From: Salvator merianae
Taxonomy: Eukaryota; Chordata; Lepidosauria; Squamata; Teiidae
Length of the DNA: 64,000 bases
Reading direction: 5' to 3'
NCBI GenBank assembly: GCA_003586115.2
Contig: QVOM02000034.1
Span: 12,007,730-12,071,729 of the forward strand
The position numbers were made by a program, and so were the translations under genes. The notes below the pieces were generated by a model that was not told the DNA's origin, did no database searches, and saw nothing but the letters and a program-made list of their open reading frames with translations. Positions 1 to 10,219 of the stretch are shown here, piece by piece (position 1 is the first letter of the stretch; each line of letters begins with the position of its first letter).

Positions 1-508
1 CGTGAGGTCATGTCAGGTCTGCACACAGCTGCCTCTGTTCCCCTCAATAAGGAATCCCCCACAACCACCACTCTCCTATTCTTCTTCACAGCATCTCTTC
101 TTTTTTCGGTTCAAGAGGTTTCATATTGCATACCAAATTTTTCTGAACTTCCTGTTTATTCTCCTCCGTGAAAGCCTGGTACCGGTTTTCAAGCTGTACA
201 GTTGCTGACTCTCTCCTTATCATCCTGCGTCTTTTGGTCACATGCTTCCATTCCTCAGCTTCCACAGGTTCTCTGATGTTGTCTTCTCCGTGATCATTTT
301 GAAGTGCTTCTTCCGTTTTATCCAGGAAGCTCTCCTTCTCTCTGATGAGTTTCAAAGTAGCGACTCTCTCCTCAAGTTCTTGCACTTTCTCTTCCAGCAA
401 AGACACACGCTTGCATTTGCAGCAGGTGTAATTAGGGTCCTCCTCTGGTAGAAGTATCATCATATTACACTCCTTGCAGCTAACTACAAAGCTTCTCTCT
501 TTCTCCAT
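1..508 (-). mobile_element. CR1-like LINE, 5' part with frameshifted ORF1
   Basis: On the minus strand an open frame runs from an ATG at 508 to a stop at 86 (140 codons). It begins with a cysteine-rich stretch (two CxxC-type pairs within the first 35 residues), then a coiled-coil-like, Glu/Leu-rich segment, then a basic segment. This is the layout of CR1-clade ORF1 proteins. Immediately after the stop, another minus-strand frame (85 to 1) encodes VVVVGDSLLRGTE, the block I motif of the SGNH-esterase domain that follows the coiled coil in CR1 ORF1. The reading frame is therefore broken by a frameshift near 86-95, and the copy cannot make an intact ORF1 protein. The element continues past the left edge of the window, so ORF2 and the 3' end are not seen. 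The family assignment is by recognition of the ORF1 layout and was not searched. Confidence 0.72.
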
Positions 509-900
509 GTTATCTAAAGTTGGTTGGAGTCCTCTTGTGAGGTATTAAATAGTGTGGAGTACTTTCAATCTTCTTTAACTAAAATTTAATTAAAAAAAAA
601 CAAACCGTACGGCTCGCCGGTTTCCTCCCAGCTACCTTCCTCCCGGCAATCTCTTCACTCGCAGTGACTCCTCGCCTCCTCCCAGAATGCACTGGGAATA
701 TGCAAATCAGCCCTGGAGCTCAATGATGTTTGATTAGGGAAGGAGCATTAGAGTCTTTTCATAAAACCTGGGAACCGCTTATGCACTTTTGGCCTAAGAA
801 AAAAAAAGATCTGCCAGGTAGATGCAGATTTGAGAGCAAAATGGACAGCGATAGTGGAATATTTGATAAAGGAAGCGGAGAGTGCACTGGCGTAGCTAGC
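509..900 (-). other. Probable LINE 5' UTR or flank
   Basis: This stretch lies directly upstream of the ORF1 start at 508 on the minus strand. It holds an A-rich run (about 590-603), a GC-richer patch and the sequence actggcgtagctagc at about 883-897. No reading frame or known gene is visible. It may be the 5' UTR of the LINE or unrelated flanking DNA. Confidence 0.3.
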
Positions 901-1310
901 AGCTTTGTCGCCTGGGGCTAGGGGCGGGGCCAGCGAGTGCGCATGCGTGCGGGCGCCAGCGAGCGCGCATGCCCCGCTCATTGCCCTGCCCGGCGGCAGC
1001 CTTGCTCGTCGCCCCGGCCCGCCCGGCGGGGGCCGCGCTCCTCGCCCCGGCCCGCCCGGCAGCAGCCTTGCTCCTCGCCCCGGTCCGCCCAGTGGCGGCC
1101 TCGCTGGCCCTGCCCATACGCATGCGTGCTCACTGGCTCTGCCCACACGCACGCCGGCGGGCAGGGCGACAAGCGCGGCCGCCCACGGCGACGAGCGAGG
1201 GCGCCGGTGGGCGGGGCCCTGGCTCCGTGGGCCGCCCGCCCTGGACAACGCACCGCCCGGGGCGGAGCGCCCCCCTGCCCCCCCTCGCTATGCCTCTGGG
1301 GGAGTGACGA
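900..1310. repeat. GC-rich, CpG-dense block with 33-bp tandem repeat
   Basis: The block is strongly GC- and CpG-rich against AT-rich surroundings. Three tandem 33-bp units lie at 1000-1032, 1033-1065 and 1066-1098, each built around ctcgccccggcccgcccgg. Flanking it are several GCGCATGC / CGCATGCGTG words (about 940-972 and 1117-1131) that resemble NRF1 sites. Because 33 is a multiple of three, the repeat keeps several frames open on both strands (Gly/Pro/Arg-rich), and these should not be read as genes. It could be a LINE 5' promoter, a CpG island of an unseen transcript, or a minisatellite. Confidence 0.6.
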
Positions 1311-1990
1311 GGAAAGAAATAATGTATTAGTAACCTTCCATATGTGCTAGATTATGTTAGGGAGGTGGGTTCACCAGGGGAGGTGGGGGATTTTCATGTA
1401 TTGTTTTGGTTTGGTTTGAGTTTGTATAATTTTAAAAAAATAATTTTAAAAAAAATATATTAATTTGGGGGTTTGATGATTAATGGGTTTGAATTGTCTA
1501 AGGAAGTTAAATTGTTATAATGCTTAGAGAGAGGTATGAAGATATATGTAATCGTCAAGGAGGAGATCAGAACTCACCTTTTTCCTTTTCCTTTTCTTTT
1601 TGTTTTTTCTTTGTACTTTTTTAAAACGTATTTTTAAATATTTAATACATCTCTTTTTAAAAATCCATTTATAAATTACCAATAGTTATGCACTGAAATT
1701 CTTCATCTTTTTCTGTTCTTTACTAAGCATATTGTTCCTTAGAGATTGCTCAGAGCAGTACTTTTACTTGACAGTCTAGGCTCTTTGTAGCACCTAGAGC
1801 TTCCTCAGGCAAACCCCACACAAAAGGTGTAGGGAACTCACCTACGCATGAAACATGGCTGCCACCAATATTCTGATTTCTGCAGGCATGGTCACACTGT
1901 ATATAAACACAATGTCATCATGCCAGCACAGAGAGCCCAGCACACCTACTCAACAGTGTTGTGCTTAAGTACAATGTGGCTCTACCAACA
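1310..1990. other. AT-rich stretch, nothing recognised
   Basis: AT-rich DNA with T- and A-runs. No gene, RNA or clear repeat boundary is visible. Confidence 0.4.
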
Positions 1991-1992
1991 GA

Positions 1993-2693
1993 GGGCGTTT
2001 TCGCACTTACCTCCGTATACCGGAACAGTGAGTAGGGTTTGGTCCAGTACGGATCGAGTACGCCCGTTGCTGTCCGCACTCTCTGTGGCTGTACATGACC
2101 TGATCCCGCACTGGCTGTCCGTTAGTGCGAATGGGACAAACGACGTAGTTCGGTTCGGGACGGGAGCAGGCGGAAGTCCGGCCCAGCGTAGCGCGCCATT
2201 GGTGCTCCCGTGCGTCAGTCCATCGCCCCTTCCGCTCGGGGGGGGGGGAAGGGTTTTTTTGGAAACAGCGCTTTGTTTCCGAACGCAGGGCTGGTTTCCG
2301 AGAAACAACTGCCGCTGATTCTGGAGATGGATCGGCTGCCCCTGCAACGCGTCCCGCCTCCGTTTGCGGAAACCGACCTGCCTCCATTTGCAGGCAGCGG
2401 TCCGCAACGCGGGCGTGTTTCTGGACTCTGCCGGCACACATGCGCGAGCAAGCAGTCTCCGCCCCCTCGCCGGTTCCGTCCAGGAAGTGGTGCGGATGCA
2501 CTTCACCGGATCCGAACCCGATCGTGTTGGTGTGGATGAAGACTACAAATTACTTCACCACCACTAGTTGGATTCCGGTAAGTATCGGGTGAGGGTGGGG
2601 GAATTTCGGGTGAGGTCGGGCCGGACGCAAGTGCGGAAGCTCCGTACTAGCGTGCGTCCCGAACCTCACCTTTTCCTAAGTGCGAACAGGCCC
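1993..2693. mobile_element. 701-bp TIR element, TSD AGA
   Basis: The left terminus GGGCGTTTTCGCACTTA and the reverse complement of the right terminus, GGGCCTGTTCGCACTTA, match at 15 of 17 positions. Both outer edges carry AGA (1990-1992 and 2694-2696), a 3-bp target-site duplication. The interior is GC- and CpG-rich and contains no convincing transposase. The right 190 bp or so (2505-2693) is nearly identical to the right end of the element at 53533-54278, while the left parts look unrelated. Fits a non-autonomous element of PIF/Harbinger type. Confidence 0.72.
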
Positions 2694-2696
2694 AGA

Positions 2697-3900
2697 GAGA
2701 AGGATAATGGCAGCTGGCTGCATTTTATGGAAAGGTGACTTCCCAGCACCTTTGCATGGGGCTCACTTACTCCCAAAGAGGCTCCAGATGCTATAGACAG
2801 TCCAGGGTTATCAGATAAGGCACCTGATGGCCCTAGACCTCTCTGAGCAGTTTGTAAGAAATGGATATCTTATGAAGTACAGTTCAGCACATTTCTAGTG
2901 ATGGTTTAGCAGAATTCTTTGAAGTCTTCAGTAAATCACTCTTAGCGTATGTTCAGACACACAGTTTTAGACACAGCTAGAGCAATTTTGAAACCTTTGG
3001 GACACAAAGAAAATATAAAAAAAACCCACTTTACCCTGTCCTGAGGTCTCTATTTGTCCCAAAAGAATCATTCTCAGGGCAAGAAGGAATTAAGGCCAAA
3101 TGGAATGGGACAACTATGAAGCTCCTGAGTTTGCTAGTGCCACTGACCAATCAGATCCACAGAAAATCCACTGGTAGCAGCAAATAGGAACTGAGCTTTT
3201 ATTGCTATGGGGGGCTTGCTAGGCTTTGAGGACAAGGCACAATGAAGGTAAGGAGGCTTTTAGGCACGTCTTTTAAAAACGTGTGTGACCCAAGGTTTTT
3301 TTTTCCTTCCTGTGTTCACAAATAGGGCATTCCTTTGGAAAAAAAATGCCCCCCCAAATGCTATGTATGATCACACCCTTAATGCCATCATGCCAAACAA
3401 TTTCAAAGAACTCTAACAATCCAATGCCTCTTGGTTCAGAGTATTTATAGTGATTCCAGACCCTGGGCCACAACTGAGAACTCATGTTATGCAAACAGGG
3501 TAAACTGTTTTTAAAATCATGTATTTATAAAAATGAAAAATACATATAGGATATACCCAGTCTTAGAAGGGAGCTCTGCTGATACGCATTCTCCTTGCCA
3601 ATACTGTTTAACTTTCTTTAGATAATCTAAGTTACTGAGCATCTCCATCTCTCATATCACCAAATTTCTTATTTAATTATGTACTGTGGAAAGTATTTTC
3701 ATTTGTCCTAAAGCTGCAGCAATGTTATTGGGTAATTCTGTTCTACTCTTGCATGAAGAAAAAAATCCATCTAGTCATTTTCTCCAAATAAATAATGTTG
3801 TAAAGCTATTATATTTCTGCTTTGTTCCCTTTATCTAATGCCTGAAATGTTTCTGCCTTTTCTTGTAGGAAAGATTCCCCAGGCCCTGAACCATTTCAGT
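2697..3900. other. Intergenic DNA, nothing recognised
   Basis: No gene is visible. The frames present are short and lack family similarity. A few purine/pyrimidine runs occur near 3340-3360. Confidence 0.4.
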
Positions 3901-3904
3901 TTAA

Positions 3905-4380
3905 CTGACTGAAGTATAAAAAAACATGCACAGTATGGTTAAAGTGGACAGAGAGAAGTTCTTTTCTCTATCACAAAACACTAGGACCAGAGGGCTCTCT
4001 ATGGAGCTGATGGGTAGGAGAGTTAGAACCAATAAGGGGAAGTATTTGTTTCACCTACAGAGTCATTGGTCTATGGAATTTACTACCAGAAAAGGTGGTG
4101 ACAGCAAATAGTCCAGATAACTTTAAGAACAGACTGGACAGATTCATAGAGGTCAGGTTTATCGATGGCTACTAGAATGGATGCCTAGGTACTGCCACCA
4201 GGGTGGAGAGGCTGGCAGGATGCCTCTAAAGGCCATTTGCAGGGGGTCAAGAGCAGGTGAAAGTTTTGCCTTTATCTTCTGCTTGAGGATGCCCAGAAAC
4301 AATTGGTGGGCCACTGTGTGAAACAGGATGTTGGACTAGATGGGCTGTGGCCTGACCCAGCAGGGCACTTCTTATGTTCC
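3905..4380 (+). mobile_element. CR1-type LINE 3' end (ORF2 tail plus 3' UTR)
   Basis: The first part encodes a decayed C-terminus of CR1 ORF2, with residues like MHSMVKVDREKFFSLSQNTR followed by a MELMGRR block. After it comes the 3' UTR seen repeatedly in this window: ATCGATGGCTACTAGAATGG, then GCCTAGGTACTGCC, then the end GACCCAGCAGGGCACTTCTT ATGTTC. The copy is 5'-truncated, as is usual for LINE insertions. Confidence 0.82.
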
Positions 4381-4719
4381 TTTTCTGCCGTGATCCCCTA
4401 TCTCTGCATAGGATTGTATTTTTCTGATTCAAGAAGACTGTATACAGTGTTCTATACCTTTTTGGTGGCATTTTTCTCCGATCAGCAGCCTTTTTAATCA
4501 CCTCTTCCAGCAAATCATGGTGGGGCACACCATCTGTGGACCTAAAATCCACCTATTTATTTAAAACATTTAGATTCATGAAAAAAATAAATTCCAAAGC
4601 ATTTTACACATTAATAAAAAACCAAGATGAAGACAAGGTAAAAACAATGTTTAGAAAACACTATTAAAAACATACCTTATTAAAACAATGGGTGGGATAA
4701 GAGAAACAGAACAAGTAAT

Positions 4720-5110
4720 CCTCCAACCATTCATGCATACTAAACTAGTCCACATCCAAGTGTGGATGTGTCTCCATCTCAGTGTTGGACTGGGCTTTTC
4801 ATCAGGCCTCTGCAGGCTTCGAGCAGCCTCAGAAAGGGGTTTGATGGCTCCACTGCTGTCCCAAGGCTGATGTTCTGAAGTCTTTGCGCCTGCACTTGGA
4901 GGGCCTCCTTGTCTTCCATATGCAGGTGTAGAAAGCCTGCAAAGAAATGTGGTCCATTTCATTGTGGCGAGATCCCAGCTCAGTGCACGAGAAGCAGTTT
5001 TGGCAGTTTTTGTGACTTGCAGGGGAACTGAAGTCCCTCCACACACCCTCGCACACCCTTTGCCATGGGGTGCTGTGGAGACAGACAGATTACTATGCCC
5101 TTCCAAGACA
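4720..5110 (+). mobile_element. Miniature element related to 6241-6615
   Basis: A core at about 4886-4980 matches the core of 6241-6615 (pattern CTGCAC-TGGA-GGC-TCC ... TCCAT-TGCAGG ... GAAATGTGG ... ATTTCA). The same core is present in inverted orientation at about 8490-8600. Ends were not resolved here. Confidence 0.45.
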
Positions 5111-5404
5111 TTTTTAATACTGTGTGGACATATGTGTTCTATTGTATATGACCTTCTATCTCAAGCCCCTGCTCAGGCCAGAAATCTGCTACATTATCTC
5201 CAAGAGTTATTTATTCTGTCCTCTCTCATGTCTTCTTTCTGAGTTCTTCACACTCACATTAATGGTCATCAACTAATTGCTAACCCCCAACTTCAACTGG
5301 GGCCCTTTATGTGAGAGCAATATTTTGGAGTAGCAGGGCCTAGTGACAAAGTAAGATTAGGAAGGCCAGGTCTTTACTTACCCTGCAAGGTATCTGGTGG
5401 TGTG

Positions 5405-5475
5405 GAGAAGAAGGGGGAGGAGCAAGAAGAGGAGGAGGAAGAGGAGGAGGAGGAGGAGAAGAAGAAGAAGGGGAG
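5405..5475. repeat. GGA/GAA simple repeat (SINE tail)
   Basis: A purine-rich run of gga and gaa triplets directly abuts the 3' end of the minus-strand SINE at 5478, so it is most likely that SINE's expanded tail. Confidence 0.75.
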
Positions 5476-5477
5476 GA

Positions 5478-5699
5478 GTTGGTTTTTATATCCCGCTTTT
5501 CTCACCCTGAGGGGACTCAAAGTGGCTGACAAACCTTCTGTTCTTCTCCCTACAACAGACACCTTGTGAGGTAGGTGGAGTTGTGAGAACTCAGAACAGG
5601 CGAGCCCAAGGCCACCCAGCTGGCTTTATGCAGAGTGCAATCTCGAACCGGGAGAGTTCCAGATAAGCGTCTGACATGCTAACCACAAGGCCAAACTGG
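5478..5699 (-). mobile_element. Sauria-type SINE, near full length
   Basis: Read on the minus strand, it starts with a tRNA-like head containing GGTTAGCATGTCAGA and a B-box-like GGTTCGAGATT. It continues with the conserved CACCTACCTCACAAGGTGTC and ends with GCGGGATATAAAAACCAAC, followed by the simple-repeat tail. This is the layout of Sauria SINEs, which are squamate elements, and is one of the main clues to the organism. Identified by recognition, not by search. Confidence 0.78.
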
Positions 5700-6240
5700 A
5701 GAAGGCGCTGTGATTCACCTCTGAAAAAGATGCTTCTGTTTTTTTCTTTAGGAGCATAGAGGCGTCCTTTTTAGTGGAGGATCATGGTGAATCGTGGCGC
5801 CTCTATTCAGGGTGCAGAATTTCACTCTGATCAATGGTGCCCCCAATAGTGATTGCACCCAAAAATGGGGCGGTGCAATCATTGTGCAGTTTCTCCTGCT
5901 GTCGTAAATGGAGATGCAGCAGCAGCGGGTGCTTTAATGGGCGCCTTCAATGGTAGGTGGAAATGTGCCTGAAGAGTCACAATCAAATCCCCTCCCAGCT
6001 ACAATGCTCACCGAATGACCTTGGGACCATCACTTTCTCTCTGCCTAGTCAACTTTACAAGAGTTATCAGGGGCATGGAGAAAGAAGGCCATAGCTGTCA
6101 CCTTACTTTTTTTTTTTTTTGCATAGGATGGCAGGACTTGCATGTAATAGGATGCTTTTAATGAATTAGATGCATTCCAGCATTAGCACTAAGTACAGTC
6201 TTTAACAACAACATTTATTTTTATTTATTTATAAGTCTAA

Positions 6241-6615
6241 GGCTATATCTTCACTTGGATAGAAGACGCCTGGGACAGGGCACCTCCAACATAATGCGCC
6301 TCTTTCAGTCGTGGCAGGCAGCTGGATGACTTTACTGCCACCACCAAGGTTACATGATCATGCCTCCATGCCTGCACATGGAAGGCATCCTCACCCTCCA
6401 TGTGCAGGCACAACAGACCCTCACACAAAATGTGGCATTTCACCATAGAGATGACTGTTCACAGCGATTTCAGAGTTCTGCTCTTTGCACAATGAATTTT
6501 TGCACTTTTGGGGGGGTACTTAAGTCTCACATCTGCCTTTGTGCAAGGAGCAGAAGAAACTATCTGATTTAGGTGCCCCTCAAAGGAATATTGAACACCA
6601 TGTGAAAACACAGCC
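6241..6615. mobile_element. 375-bp TIR element, TSD TAA
   Basis: The left end GGCTATATCTTCAC and the inverted right end GGCTGTGTTTTCAC form imperfect TIRs. The 3-bp repeat TAA flanks both edges. Inside, 6368-6406 is a hairpin with 12-bp arms CCTGCACATGGA / TCCATGTGCAGG. No coding sequence. Related copies are near 4720-5110 and 8316-8660. Confidence 0.66.
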
Positions 6616-7254
6616 TAACTGTAATGGAGCACTGAACCTGGGTCCATACCTTGTCAATTAACTGTGTGCACAAGGCATAACCATACACACAGGCATACAA
6701 GATTAGACAGCCCAGATGTGGTGTAAGTGATGTTCAGGCAAGGATCTCTAGCTGCATACTCACAATGTGTACAGTCAGTCAGTTATCATGGTGTCATGCT
6801 ACCGGTGTGATACCATCATCATGACAAAATGTGGACCTTGCCAGTGCTGATTTCAAAGTAATCTGTTTACTCAACTTTGCTCTGCAACTGGCTTTGAAGC
6901 AAAGGCTATTGATAATTCCTCAATCACAGGAATAAGGTGAGCAACAGGCAACATCTTCCCCAGAATCCATGGGCTGAGGGGGACTTCATATGTGTAAAAT
7001 GACAGTTTCTTTGTTCTCCAGCTTCCCGGGCAGAAACCTATTGCCTCTTTGTATGAAAAGATCAGCAGCTTGAGAAAGCCAATTTACTGCAATGTTACCA
7101 TTGTTGAGGTTGTCTGGTACAGGTGAGTCAAAGTCTACTTGTGGTGACTACATGGACACAGCCATTACAATGATTTAACATTACCTTTTGGGCAAGAGAT
7201 ACCAGGACACTGAATCTGTGATCTTCTGGTGGAACCTCAAGTCTTGTCCCACAA

Positions 7255-7385
7255 TGCATTTGGCTGAGGGAACAGCATGTCCTCCCCATGAAGGCACTGT
7301 CACTGTTTCAGCTAACCTATTTTATCTTTTTTTATAATGATTTTATTGTTACCCACCCTGAGACCTTTGAATAAATAAATAAAAT
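7255..7385 (+). mobile_element. L2-like LINE 3' tail
   Basis: The segment ends ATTGTTACCCACCCTGAGAC CTTTGAATAAATAAATAAAA, the typical 3' terminus of L2-like LINEs (CCGCCCTGAG... followed by a short AT-rich repeat tail). Confidence 0.55.
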
Positions 7386-8039
7386 AAACTTTGATTGTCC
7401 TTGAAGTCAAAGGTTGGCTGATTTCATGGGCGCTTCCACTTCTTCTCGTGAGGTTTCCAGAGATTGAATCTGAGGCCCTCTGTTCAAGTAGGCAGTTGCT
7501 CTGTCTCCAAGTGACAGTCGCCCTCATACACTGGGCCATTTTTTTTAAAAAAAGGATGCATTTCAAATTTCAACATGTCGGACCTGCCCCAAAATGCTTC
7601 TCTTTAGTTCTTTATTGATCAAATTTCTTCAGATCGGTCAAGTGATGTAGAAAGGAAAAAGCATTAGAAATACAGGGAAAAAATATATTGTAGAGTTTCA
7701 TCCTGGGAAAAAAGAAGTTTCTATTTGGAATTACATCCAGCCACCTCCATCAGCCAGATAATAATTCCTTGTTTTTCTGGCTACTCTGACAAGCTCTGTC
7801 ATTCCAAGCTATGTCTGTCTTTTGTGTGTCTATATCCTTAAGTTTAGCTATTCATGCCAGTGTCTTTTTTGAGCAGCTTTGGTCTGGGGGGAATAATTGT
7901 CTCTAATATCTCAAATGAACAGGAATGCTCATTAAGTTGGTAAACTATCACACCATTCCTACTAACAGACCCACAAGATTACTAAGATCTTCAGGGGAAG
8001 CTATGGGTGTCTTGTAGCTGGGGCTTCAGAGTCTGGGGA

Positions 8040-8790
8040 GGGAGAAGGGACATGATAAGACCTATACAAAATTTTATATGGTGTTGACAAACAGGATAGA
8101 AAGAATTTTTCCTTCCTTTCTCAAAATCACGATAAAGAAAAGAATATACTAGTTTTAAGCTTTGGAATTGGCTACCACAAGTTGTGGTGCTAGCCACCAG
8201 CTTTGATGGTTTCAAAAAGAGTTTGAACCAATTCATGGAAGTCAGGGCAATCAATGGCTGTCAGTCCTTACGGCAATAGGAAATGGTATGACCCTGAAGA
8301 TGAGCTGCTGGGAGATTGTGGCCACGTTTCCATAGGCTGTTCAAACTTTGTAGGAGGGGCATCGAAGTTTGCCCATCTCCACATCACCCCACACCAAAGA
8401 GTCACGAGCACTTGTGGGAGGACCTCAATCCCCCCACCATATCACAAAAACCTCAGTGTGCAAAAAGCAGCTCAGAGATTGAACCAGGCTTCACGGCAGA
8501 GAAATATGACACACTTCTGTGCAAGGCCTCCTGCATTTCTGCACGGAGGGCAAGGCGGCCCTACAAGTGCAGCCATGAAGAGTTCAGAACGTCAGCTTCA
8601 GGGATGGCAGTGGAGGTGTCAAGCCCTTTTTCAAGGCTGCCTTGAGGAGGTCTAAGCTCACAGAGTGGCTGGCACTGTAGAGACATGCCCTGTGTACAAA
8701 TGGGCCTCCTTGTGACAGTGGTTGTGAGAATAGACTGCTGAACTAGATGGGCCACGGGTCAGGTCTGAGGGGAGCACTTACATTCGTTAT
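8040..8790 (+). mobile_element. CR1 3' end interrupted by a miniature element
   Basis: 8050-8275 resembles the CR1 ORF2 tail and start of the 3' UTR (GAATTGGCTACCACAAGTTG, then ATGGAAGTCAGGGCAATCAATGG with mismatches to other copies). The CR1 ending resumes at about 8715-8790 (GACTGCTGAACTAGATGGGC). Between them, about 8316-8660, lies a copy of the 6241-6615 family in inverted orientation. The simplest reading is a later insertion into an older CR1. Confidence 0.6.
8316..8660 (-). mobile_element. Miniature element nested in CR1
   Basis: The reverse complement of 8490-8600 aligns by eye with the hairpin core of the element at 6241-6615. Precise ends and target duplication were not established. 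Confidence 0.45.
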
Positions 8791-9652
8791 ATCTTTGTCT
8801 TTTACTGTAAAACACTTCAATATCATTTTATAATGAAAAACTGCATAAAAATAATGTATAAAAGTAACATAATAAAAAGTGCCCAACATCAGTGATGATA
8901 AGGCCAGCCTCTTTTTATTTCATGTTTGTTTCATAAGTCTTGGCCTTAAATCTTTTTGGTCTGACTTTGTAATTTTTCTTTTTTTAAAAACCTGCACAAA
9001 AGATTCATTTAAAACTTGCATATCTTTGCATGTGCTTTTCAGAAATGTGTGTGCGTGCATTTCCTACATTGTATTTAGTATGCATTTTCCTCACTGAGGA
9101 AGCTCAGTATTTAGTGCCAGTGCAATGAGAAGCTTCCAGATTTAATTCCTGGCGTTCTCCTGGGATAATATAAGCACAAATAGCTTCTGTGTTGTTGCTA
9201 TGCAAAGTGCATGCATGTATGGATGAAGTCATCAGGAGCTGAAATTGACCTGAATGCACAATTGCCTTCACCCCTCAAGAAGTACATATTTTGTGGTTTG
9301 GGGAGTGTACATTGCTCTCGCACATTTTTATCCTCATAACCAATCTTCTTAAGTTCACCAGGCTTAGAATTAAGCGCGAGGTCCAAGGTAAACCACAAAA
9401 GCGCAGCATGACTGAGCTGGGATTTGAACAGAACACTCTTCATTCCTTGCGTCATGGAAATCACACCCCTTTTGTGGAACAAGGTCCCAAAACAGGGAAA
9501 AACAAAACAGAATTTACTGGTAGGAGAAAGCTGAGATGATGAAACCAGAGAGAACAAGATAAAGGGGAAGATAGAAGCCTCAGACATTGCCCTCCAAAAT
9601 ATTCCTTTCCCATTGTTTCATAAGTTAATGGAAGCTGCCAGTCATTCACATA

Positions 9653-9759
9653 GGTTGCATCCAGATGTCGCTTACTTATTCCGCTATATTTGGATATCCA
9701 TGCTTTATTCCGGAATATTCAAATATAACGGAATAAGTAAGCAGCGTCTGGATGCAGCC
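9653..9759. mobile_element. 107-bp palindromic MITE, TSD ATA
   Basis: The element is almost a perfect inverted repeat: GGTTGCATCCAGATGTCGCT at the left pairs with the right end GCGTCTGGATGCAGCC. The centre carries TATTCCGGAATATTC-like symmetric words. ATA flanks both sides (9650-9652, 9760-9762). Five more copies are in this window (17273, 27567, 39522, 47331, 62521). Confidence 0.75.
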
Positions 9760-9762
9760 ATA

Positions 9763-10215
9763 AGCATATTTGTTCTCCTCATCTCAACCTGAATCTCAGG
9801 AAGACTGCAATACTGGCAATACTAAGTGTCCTGAGCGTTGGTGAAAAGGCCTGCTAGGATCCAGAGGCCTTTCCAAAAATAGGGCCCTTTGAGACATATA
9901 CTATGTACTTAATCGTCAGTTTGGCTGTACTTATATGGGAACTGGAAGGTGGTCATAGTTCAGAGGTAGAACAACTGTTAGATGGTAATAGGTTAAAACC
10001 CTCCCATTGCTCCAAAATACATTTCTGTATCTTTGGCCCAGGAACCTGCAGTCAATCTTTCAATCTTGGAAACATGCAATCAGTCTCTCAGTCTTGGTTC
10101 CTTGGATGAAGTCTCCTTTCCTTCCTTTGTAGCAACTATACTCAACCCCACTGTATAACACCTGCCTTACAGTCCAACATCATTTTCTTGTCCCCGATGG
10201 GGCTACAAGGCACAA
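9763..10215. other. Intergenic DNA downstream of RBM38
   Basis: No gene seen. A weak tRNA-SINE-like stretch lies at about 9955-10010. Confidence 0.35.
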
Positions 10216-10219
10216 CACA

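Noticed and set aside
748..1350. Several long overlapping frames on both strands, Gly/Pro/Arg-rich
   Set aside because: They follow from a GC-rich 33-bp tandem repeat (a multiple of three), which keeps frames open. No domain is seen.
1982..2567. Overlapping frames of 109-174 codons
   Set aside because: They lie inside a CpG-rich TIR element, on both strands, without transposase or other motifs.
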